Shown here: piece by piece, positions 1-5,328 of the stretch | Layout: each line of letters opens with the position of its first letter | Position numbering within the stretch: the stretch's first letter is position 1 | DNA from: Planctomycetaceae bacterium | GTDB lineage: Bacteria; Planctomycetota; Planctomycetia; Pirellulales; UBA1268 | Length of the DNA: 8,915 bases | Assembly: GCA_018694455.1 (NCBI GenBank) | Contig: JABHNP010000402.1 | Coordinates: 1 to 8,915, forward strand | Direction: 5' to 3' | Notes under the pieces: model-generated | Databases searched by the model: none | The model's input: the letters and a program-made list of their open reading frames with translations, nothing else | Told to the model about the DNA's origin: nothing | Translations under genes and position numbers: made by a program

Positions 1-90
1 AACGGAGGTAAAACAGCCGGTCATACCCCCTGATGCTACGCCACTGAACGCCTTAAGTGTTTTTCTTCGGGTGATTTTTGGATTCATCAT
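1..90 (-). CDS. 5' end of an exported Tat-signal protein, possibly a lipoprotein (runs off the left edge)
   Basis: The minus strand carries an open frame from a stop at 124-126 to the window edge. I chose the ATG at 88-90 because GAGG (99-102) lies 8 bases upstream. An in-frame ATG at 106-108 has no Shine-Dalgarno sequence, and one at 85-87 directly follows the chosen start. The visible 30 residues start MMNPKITRRKTLKAFSG and continue through a small, glycine-rich stretch to MTGC. The RRKTLKAF segment matches a twin-arginine signal, and GGMTGC could serve as a loose lipobox with the cysteine near residue 26. Planctomycete sulfatases, DUF1501 proteins and Gfo/Idh-type oxidoreductases all commonly begin this way, so the family cannot be told from this fragment. 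It has the same orientation as the DUF1501 gene but lies 245 bases downstream of it, so it may have its own promoter. The signal reading is seen in the sequence; that it is a real gene is inference. Confidence 0.66.
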   Translation of the reverse strand, partial: MMNPKITRRKTLKAFSGVASGGMTGCFTSV

Positions 91-98
91 TCTTTTTA

Positions 99-102
99 CC
101 TC
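99..102 (-). promoter_or_regulatory. Ribosome binding site of the left-edge gene
   Basis: GAGG on the minus strand lies 8 bases before the ATG at 88-90. It favours that ATG over the in-frame ATG at 106-108, which would place this site inside the coding sequence. Confidence 0.45.
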
Positions 103-136
103 GTTCATTTTTACGCATGACGTTCATTGCCCGTAA

Positions 137-268
137 CGATGCATTGCCGTACGGCTTTCACCAGGAGCCTCACATTGATATTGGGATACTTTCCGATTGT
201 CGCATCTCCCTACACAACGGTGAGGGTACAGGGCACAGTTCAGATATGAGTATCACCGCAATGCATCG
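137..268. repeat. Imperfect inverted repeat in the spacer between the DUF1501 gene and the left-edge gene
   Basis: The arms are 137-149 and 256-268. They match as reverse complements at 12 of 13 bases, with a perfect 11-base core (137-147 against 258-268, core GCAATGCATCG), and about 106 bases lie between them. The core contains the palindrome ATGCAT, so part of the match is cheap. Outside the arms, CGTTACGGG occurs on the minus strand at 130-138 and on the plus strand at about 289-297, so the symmetry may extend further with an insertion. The right side of this spacer is the 3' flank of the DUF1501 gene and the left side is the 5' flank of the next gene. It could be a degenerate small mobile repeat or chance. 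I see no convincing gene in 109-335 and no strong terminator. Confidence 0.35.
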
Positions 269-335
269 AGGGATTCTTTAATTCATACGTTACGGGAATC
301 GAAACTTTTGTTCGCACCAAGCTTCGCCTTAACAC

Positions 336-1568
336 TTAGCCAAACAATTCCTTGCGCACTGTGCCTTTATTGGCCAACTCAAAGGGTCGGCCACTCGCTG
401 CCTTTTCTTCAAGGTTTGGATCAATCCCAAGCCGCCATGCTATGGATGCATTGAAATCTGTGACATCTACAACATTCTCGTCCGCATGTTTTCCGTCCGA
501 AGTAGTGGTTCCATAAATCTGACCGGCTTTTACACCAGCTCCTGCCATGAGGCAGGTAAAACCATCGGGGTGATGATCTCGTCCAGCGTTGGGATTCACA
601 TCTGGCTTTCTGCCGAATTCTGTCGACACAACCACGAGCGTCGAATCCAGCAACCCCTTCTGGCCCAAATGGCTAAGCAGTGACGAAAGGCCGCTGTCTA
701 ATGCGTTGGCATTGGCAGGCATCCTGCCATAAATGTTGTCGTGGTAGTCCCACCCTCCTAGGTTCACTTTGACAAATCTGACTCCGCGCTCAACAAGGCG
801 AGCCGCCAGCAGGCAACTGCGACTAAATTTACTCTTGCCGTATAAATTTGTAATGGCCGCATTTTCATTTTGCAGCTCAAAGGCATCGATATCTTCCGAC
901 TTCATGAATCGCAATGAACCCGCATACGTATCCACATATGACTGCGTATCTTTCGTTCCAAAATTCTTTTGGAAGTCCGCATTCAGACTGCTCAGAATAT
1001 CAAGACGATTCCTGAAGGCTTTCTCTGCAACCGCTTTGTTTCGCTTGACGAAGTCGATCCCCTTGTCAGGATCTTTGACCGGCAAGGCGGCCCATTGCCC
1101 CGGAAAGAATCCCGCAGTTCCAGCACGGCCGCTGCCGATATTCACGAAGTTGGGAAGGCTGTCCTGCTGACTTGTCAGATTCTTGTTTACCCAGGCACCA
1201 AGCTCCGGATGAGTAACCGTCGCCCGCGGATTATAGTTGGTCAGCATTTTATAAATACCAGCGGGATGAGCCCCCTGATCGGTCTTCATCGAGTTCAGAA
1301 CAAGAATCTTGTCCATCTGCTTGGCCAACTTTGGGTAGTAGTTACTAACCCGAACCCCGTCGGCATTACTCTTAATGATGTTCGACTTCCCCAAGACCGG
1401 CTTATCAACTTCAACATTGAAACTGTCGTACTGGCTCAATCCCCCTGAGAGGAATATGTAGACGACCGATTTGGCCCGCGCAGTTTGAGCAGAAGCAGCA
1501 GTCGCATCCAAGAACGGCAAGGACGCGCCCGCGAGACCCACACGGTAGATAAAATCCCTCCGCTCCAT
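336..1568 (-). CDS. DUF1501 family exported protein (alkaline-phosphatase-superfamily-like)
   Basis: The product is 410 residues if it starts at the ATG at 1566-1568. This start is preferred because GGGAGA (1576-1581) lies 7 bases upstream and translation then opens with MERRDFIYRVGLAG, a standard twin-arginine signal. An in-frame ATG at 1593-1595 would add nine residues and has no Shine-Dalgarno sequence. Residues 1-32 are the Tat signal, ending near an Ala-rich AQTARA stretch. Family landmarks follow: GGLSQYDSF (about 42-50, a variant of the usual GGPSHxDTFD), GGWDYHDN (271-278), TEFGRKP (316-322) and GRDHHP (329-334). DUF1501 (PF07394) is related in fold to alkaline phosphatases and sulfatases, but its substrate is unknown. 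The gene starts 4 bases after the stop of the DUF1549/DUF1553 gene, so the two are probably co-transcribed and translationally coupled. The family assignment is strong; any enzymatic role is not established. Confidence 0.93.
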   Translation of the reverse strand: MERRDFIYRVGLAGASLPFLDATAASAQTARAKSVVYIFLSGGLSQYDSFNVEVDKPVLGKSNIIKSNADGVRVSNYYPKLAKQMDKILVLNSMKTDQGAHPAGIYKMLTNYNPRATVTHPELGAWVNKNLTSQQDSLPNFVNIGSGRAGTAGFFPGQWAALPVKDPDKGIDFVKRNKAVAEKAFRNRLDILSSLNADFQKNFGTKDTQSYVDTYAGSLRFMKSEDIDAFELQNENAAITNLYGKSKFSRSCLLAARLVERGVRFVKVNLGGWDYHDNIYGRMPANANALDSGLSSLLSHLGQKGLLDSTLVVVSTEFGRKPDVNPNAGRDHHPDGFTCLMAGAGVKAGQIYGTTTSDGKHADENVVDVTDFNASIAWRLGIDPNLEEKAASGRPFELANKGTVRKELFG

Positions 1569-1572
1569 ACGC

Positions 1573-3444
1573 TTATCTCCCAAACCTAAATTCATTGGAG
1601 TTGATCAACGCCCACATGACATCATCGGGTGCATTACCAAAAATCGATTCTTCTGACTTCTTGGGCAGACGCCCAAGAATCGCTTTCCAGAGAATCTCCA
1701 TTTTGTCTTTTCGTGTTGCAGCTTGACTAAGTTTGCGATTAACTAGCGCATCACCCGGAATGCCCAACCCGTTCATGAGAAACAGGATTTGCGGAATGTC
1801 TGGTTCTCGAGCAGCCCCGTCAATTACTTCACGGTTAGATTTACCCATCAGCATGGACACCCAATTCTCCTTGTAATTTCTTCCGAATGTGGACACCCGC
1901 CACAATTCATGTGGGCCCATATCCCCGTTTCGCTTCATGGCTTCTCGCTCTTCCCGATTTTGGAATTGCGCTCGCCCAGGCCCTTTGACAGAATACTCGA
2001 CAAAGTCTTTTGCCGTCATGTTCTTTGACTTTTCATAGAAGTGAGTGAACCCATCCCAACGGAATTCTGTCGCCACGTATTTGTCAGGCGTCTCTGTCTT
2101 CAGGCTCAGGAATGAATCAACGATCACTTCCGCTGGCAATCGCCTCACCACCGGCCCATCGAGTACATAGCCTGAAGGGGTAGCATTTAATACCAGGGCT
2201 TTGCTTTGATAGGTATCACTATGAAAGAGGACGCTCAGAAACAATTTGGTGTCGTACTTCAATACCTTCATGACATTAATCAGTTTTTCAGTAAGCGAGG
2301 GATGGTCTCCCATCTCTTCCACGGTCAATCCACCGAGCTGACCAACCAACTCTGTTCCCATGACCGCGTGCCACAAACGATTCACTGTAGCTTTCGTAAA
2401 CATGGGATTGTCGGGAGAGGTCATCCAAGTAGCCATAGAGCTTCGGGCGTCGATCTCAGGGCCCAGATGATTCTTAGGCAGGGAGGCCAGTTTTGCCTTT
2501 GTCATCTCATAATTCACCTTCGGCATATTGCCGAAGAGCACATCCGCCTCCATGACTTGATGAGGCTCACCATCCTCGTACTCATAGTCATGCGGCAAAC
2601 GCATGAAGCCAGTTCCATTGCCATAAATGGCGGCATGCTTTACGCGAATAGATTCCCGATAGACAATCCACTCATTAAAATCTCTATTCTTTAAAACATG
2701 ACGATCCTTGGCGTAGATTTTTTTCTCATCTTGTGGCAGTGGATCGACTCGCAGATGCGTCTTGGATGTAAACGCCGCGAGTTTATAGAAGTCCTGCTGT
2801 GTCCAATCCTCATATGGGTGATCGTGACACTGGGCACATTCAATACTCATACCCATAAATGTTTTGACGGAGTTGGCCAAATGGTCGAGTGGCATGGTTT
2901 CGCGGGCGTAAAATCCAGTGACGCCATTGCCTGGCTTATACAGTTCGCCGCTTGCACTGATCAACTCATGTGCCATTTCATCGTACGGCTTATTACTTCG
3001 AACAGCTCCTTTGATCCATTCGGAAAAGTTGCCCGAGTGATGCAGCTTGTCTCCCACATCCTTCACCCGCAGAAGATCAGCCCAGTAGTTGTACCAATGA
3101 CTGTTATACCCTTTGGAATGAAGTAATTTTTCAATCAAGAGAGATCGTTTGTCAGGATTTTTATTACTGACAAATCCCTCCAGTTCAATAATTGTTGGGA
3201 TACGACCAATAGCATCAAGATAGATGCGGCGGCAAAACGTATAGTCATTGATCTGCCCGCGCGGTGCCTGACCTTGCTTCTTCAACTCGGCGGCTATCAA
3301 CTGATCAATCGCTTGCGCAGAAGCTGAGATATCTACAGCTACCGCGACATTCTTTCCAGTAGCCCGTGAAGGCTCACCGGCAAGCAGAACAAACGAAACA
3401 CAAAAACACAGCCCGACTGCCATCCATGTCATCAAAAAACGCAT
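1573..3444 (-). CDS. DUF1549/DUF1553 (PSCyt2/PSD1) secreted protein with one CxxCH motif
   Basis: The product is 623 residues. Residues 1-28 form a Sec signal peptide with a hydrophobic core (MAVGLCFCVSFVLLAG). The DUF1549/PSCyt2 region spans about 45-230: the N-terminal part has CRRIYLDAIGRIPT and WADLLR, followed by CAQCHDHPYEDWTQQDFY, whose C203-x-x-C-H207 resembles a c-type heme site. The DUF1553/PSD1 region spans about 335-615, with NPMFTKATVNRLWHAVMG (346-363), GDHPSLTEKLI, HSDTYQSKA and VRRLPAEVIVDSFL, ending in WALINSNEFRFGR. The protein is short for the family, which often carries an extra N-terminal PSCyt1 or other domain; none is present here. AAGG (3455-3458) lies 10 bases before the ATG, a modest ribosome site. 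It is the first gene of a two-gene unit with the DUF1501 gene. The family is widespread in planctomycetes and often sits near sulfatases; its function, and whether heme is bound, are unknown. Confidence 0.93.
   Translation of the reverse strand: MRFLMTWMAVGLCFCVSFVLLAGEPSRATGKNVAVAVDISASAQAIDQLIAAELKKQGQAPRGQINDYTFCRRIYLDAIGRIPTIIELEGFVSNKNPDKRSLLIEKLLHSKGYNSHWYNYWADLLRVKDVGDKLHHSGNFSEWIKGAVRSNKPYDEMAHELISASGELYKPGNGVTGFYARETMPLDHLANSVKTFMGMSIECAQCHDHPYEDWTQQDFYKLAAFTSKTHLRVDPLPQDEKKIYAKDRHVLKNRDFNEWIVYRESIRVKHAAIYGNGTGFMRLPHDYEYEDGEPHQVMEADVLFGNMPKVNYEMTKAKLASLPKNHLGPEIDARSSMATWMTSPDNPMFTKATVNRLWHAVMGTELVGQLGGLTVEEMGDHPSLTEKLINVMKVLKYDTKLFLSVLFHSDTYQSKALVLNATPSGYVLDGPVVRRLPAEVIVDSFLSLKTETPDKYVATEFRWDGFTHFYEKSKNMTAKDFVEYSVKGPGRAQFQNREEREAMKRNGDMGPHELWRVSTFGRNYKENWVSMLMGKSNREVIDGAAREPDIPQILFLMNGLGIPGDALVNRKLSQAATRKDKMEILWKAILGRLPKKSEESIFGNAPDDVMWALINSNEFRFGR
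1576..1581 (-). promoter_or_regulatory. Ribosome binding site that decides the DUF1501 start
   Basis: GGGAGA on the minus strand lies 7 bases before the ATG at 1566-1568. It overlaps the last coding bases and directly abuts the stop codon (1573-1575) of the DUF1549/DUF1553 gene. The arrangement is typical of translational coupling and supports the shorter DUF1501 protein that opens with MERRDF. Confidence 0.6.
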
Positions 3445-3525
3445 CTTGAGAAAGCCTTATTTACGCGTTGCGTGATTCACATTTCACTGAACTATAATAA
3501 TGCATCGGACTTCTCGGGTTACCTC

Positions 3526-3717
3526 TCAAACAAACAAGGTCGCTGAGTGGTTTTCGTTATAAAGATCCTCGGAGCCACGTAATCTAGCGAAAACAAAGAG
3601 ATGCCGCCCGCGTTCTGGTGTATTCCGCCCATGGGTTTGGTACATTCCTCCCAGGTCTTCCATAACTCTAAGAATCTTGCCGCTGCGATAGAGGAGTCGC
3701 AGTTTACTCATGATTGC
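3526..3717 (-). pseudogene. Relic of a sulfatase 3' end (decayed duplicate)
   Basis: The minus strand reads TAIMSKLRLLYRSGKILRVMED, close to the last residues of sulfatase B (ATLRKLRLLDRSGKVIKDW). At the DNA level, 3674-3717 aligns without gaps to 5351-5394, with 34 of 44 bases identical by hand count. The conserved part contains TGCGACT, then CTC, then ATCGCAGCGG. In both places the segment lies on the minus strand. Upstream in this frame a stop (TAG at about 3748-3750) interrupts translation and no sulfatase sequence is recognisable, so only a C-terminal stub survives. An open frame from the ATG at 3709-3711 to a stop at 3526 could encode 61 residues; beyond the first 15 or so I recognise nothing. 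The stub could be the end of a former sulfatase gene whose body was lost or replaced by sulfatase A. A small expressed protein is less likely but not excluded. Confidence 0.5.
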
Positions 3718-3742
3718 AGTGCGAGGACGCCTTTTGGAATAC

Positions 3743-3776
3743 CGGCTCTAGTTCCCGGCGGCGGCAGGAACAGCCG
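3743..3776. repeat. Hairpin upstream of sulfatase A
   Basis: CGGCT (3743-3747) plus GTTCC (3751-3755) can pair with GGAAC (3767-3771) plus AGCCG (3772-3776). This gives a ten-base-pair stem with a three-base bulge (CTA) and a GC-rich 11-base loop. It ends 36 bases before the sulfatase A start. No run of T follows on either strand, so it is not a standard terminator. It could lie in the 5' leader of the sulfatase A transcript or be a leftover structure from the relic gene next to it. Confidence 0.35.
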
Positions 3777-3812
3777 CTTTCTTCTTCAATGTCTATGAGA
3801 TAGCACCTAACC

Positions 3813-5219
3813 ATGAATCGAACCCTTTTCCTGATCACCATAATTGCGACCGTAGCAGTTGCGCTGACCGCGCGAGCTGATGACCCCAAGCGTCCGAATA
3901 TTGTTTTGATGATGGCCGATGACCTGGGATATGGCGACACGGGGTTCAACGGTAACAAAATCATTCTGACGCCACATCTCGACCAGATGGCGGAGGACGG
4001 AGTGAAGCTGACTCATTTCTACGCGGGCGGACCAGTCTGCTCCCCGACGCGCGGCACGTTTTTGACCGGGCGGCACTATTACCGCTACGGCATCTGGTCA
4101 GCCAATGTAGGACACCTGCCCGATCAGGAAATCACATTGGCGCGGATGCTGAAGAGCAAGGGCTACACAACCGGCCATTTTGGCAAGTGGCATGTCGGCA
4201 CATTGAGTAAGACGCATTCGACGAAGGGACCCGGTCGCAAGCCCGCCGAGAACTTCGCGCCGCCGTGGGAACGAGATTACGACCGTTCGTTTGTTGTCGA
4301 ATCGTCGGTCTCGACTTGGGATCCCGGCAGCGATAAAAACCCATTCTACGACGACAGCGTCCCGTTGGCCGGCGATGATCAAAGCCTGCTGGGCGGTGCG
4401 GCACGAGTCGTCGTGGATCGCGCCATCCCCTTCATGGAGCAGGCCGTAAAAAATGATACCCCGTTTTTAGCAGTGGTCTGGTTCAATGCGCCACACGAAC
4501 CGATCAAGGCCGGGCCGGATTATCTTGCCATGTACAAAGGCTATGGTGAGGCGGCACATTACTTTGGCTGCATCACCGAACTCGATGAACAGGTCGGCCG
4601 GATTCGAAAACGCCTGAAAGATTTGGGCGTAGCCAACAATACGTTACTTTGTTTTTGTTCAGACAATGGCCCCGAGGGCAAATCGCCAAAAGGCAAAAAG
4701 GCGGGAGTGACAGCCGGCTTACGCGGTCGCAAACGGAGCCTCTACGATGGCGGTGTGCGCGTGCCTGCGTTGGCAGAGTGGCCGGGAAAGATCGAGGCGG
4801 GGTTGGTCGTCAACACACCCTGTTCAACGCTTGATTACTTTCCGATGGTTGCCAACTTGACTGATTATCAAATGCCTGATGATCGTCCGATCGACGGGCA
4901 GGATCTGATGCCGATCTTGATGGGGCATACAACGAACCGGGAAAAGGCAATCCCTTTTCGATCACGAGGTAACGCCACCATCGTGAAAGATCAACACAAG
5001 TTGGTGCTTCCCAAAGGCGAGCTGTACAACCTCTCCGACGACTGGAGCGAAAAAAACAACATTGCTTCCGCCCATCCCGATCGAGTGAAACTCATGACTG
5101 CAGAATTGATGAAATACCTTGACAGTATGCAGAAGAGTCACGCTGGGGAGGATTACAACGACCTGTCGTTCAAGCCGCTGGATGAATGGAACAGTCTAAG
5201 AATGAAACGAAACAAATAA
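3813..5219 (+). CDS. Secreted sulfatase A (GALNS-like arylsulfatase family, PF00884)
   Basis: The product is 468 residues and would hydrolyse sulfate esters outside the cytoplasm. A Sec signal peptide ends near residue 22 (VALTARA, then DDPKRP). The type I sulfatase core is complete: PNIVLMMADD (D36, D37, metal), C76-S-P-T-R80 (the cysteine converted to formylglycine, followed by GTFLTGR), GKWH (K125, H127), FNAPHEP (H228), CSDNGP (D284, N285) and GLRGRKRSLYDGGVRVP (K307). The length is usual for single-domain sulfatases. The start is forced: an in-frame stop at 3801-3803 lies just upstream and this is the first ATG after it. The ribosome site is weak, at best GAGA at 3797-3800. It is the only gene here on the plus strand. 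By eye, several stretches are clearly richer in GC than the neighbouring genes, which may mean a separate origin. Similarity to N-acetylgalactosamine-6-sulfatases is general, and the actual substrate is unknown. Confidence 0.95.
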   Translation: MNRTLFLITIIATVAVALTARADDPKRPNIVLMMADDLGYGDTGFNGNKIILTPHLDQMAEDGVKLTHFYAGGPVCSPTRGTFLTGRHYYRYGIWSANVGHLPDQEITLARMLKSKGYTTGHFGKWHVGTLSKTHSTKGPGRKPAENFAPPWERDYDRSFVVESSVSTWDPGSDKNPFYDDSVPLAGDDQSLLGGAARVVVDRAIPFMEQAVKNDTPFLAVVWFNAPHEPIKAGPDYLAMYKGYGEAAHYFGCITELDEQVGRIRKRLKDLGVANNTLLCFCSDNGPEGKSPKGKKAGVTAGLRGRKRSLYDGGVRVPALAEWPGKIEAGLVVNTPCSTLDYFPMVANLTDYQMPDDRPIDGQDLMPILMGHTTNREKAIPFRSRGNATIVKDQHKLVLPKGELYNLSDDWSEKNNIASAHPDRVKLMTAELMKYLDSMQKSHAGEDYNDLSFKPLDEWNSLRMKRNK

Positions 5220-5328
5220 CTTATCAACGCAACATAAATGCATCCTGACAATGTCTTCCGACACAAAAAAACGAGGTCAAACAGCCCACTTCTCGCGATA
5301 GTCTCTACAAGGATCTGGCGTCTTCCCG
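5220..5328. other. Spacer between convergent sulfatase genes, with a T tract on the minus strand
   Basis: These 109 bases separate the 3' ends of sulfatases A and B. On the minus strand a run of seven T (within 5264-5271) follows the stop of sulfatase B by about 57 bases. It is preceded by only a four-base CGAG/CTCG pairing, so it is a poor candidate for an intrinsic terminator. I see no strong hairpin for the plus-strand gene either. Confidence 0.35.

Larger units (their letters stand above)
3445..3812. other. Divergent intergenic region between the DUF1549/DUF1553 gene and sulfatase A
   Basis: These 368 bases separate two divergently transcribed genes and should contain both promoters. The part next to the DUF1549/DUF1553 gene is AT-rich (about 3485-3502, TATTATAG on the minus strand), but no good -35 box sits at the right distance, so I do not call a promoter. 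The middle holds a minus-strand open frame with a sulfatase-like segment at its start, listed separately as a relic. The part next to sulfatase A holds a hairpin, also listed separately. No intact gene is convincing here. Confidence 0.6.

Noticed and set aside
78..281. Plus-strand open frame of 67 codons in the left spacer
   Set aside because: It overlaps the left-edge Tat-signal gene on the opposite strand, has no ribosome site I can see, and its translation shows no recognisable motif.
769..1448. Overlapping plus-strand open frames of 133 and 159 codons
   Set aside because: They are antisense to the DUF1501 gene and show no domain or ribosome site.
2206..3126. Two adjacent plus-strand open frames of 162 and 142 codons
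   Set aside because: Both lie antisense to the DUF1549/DUF1553 gene, whose conserved motifs run through the whole stretch; the opposite frames show no domain.
3485..3502. Possible -10 box (TATTAT or TATAGT on the minus strand) for the DUF1549/DUF1553 operon
   Set aside because: No acceptable -35 hexamer lies 16-18 bases upstream, so the AT-rich patch alone does not support a promoter call.
3704..4404. Several minus-strand open frames opposite the start of sulfatase A
   Set aside because: Sulfatase A has a signal peptide and a full catalytic motif set in this stretch; the antisense translations are low-complexity and unrecognisable.
5260..5300. Possible intrinsic terminator after sulfatase B with a run of seven T
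   Set aside because: The sequence before the T tract forms only a four-base stem, too weak for a confident terminator.
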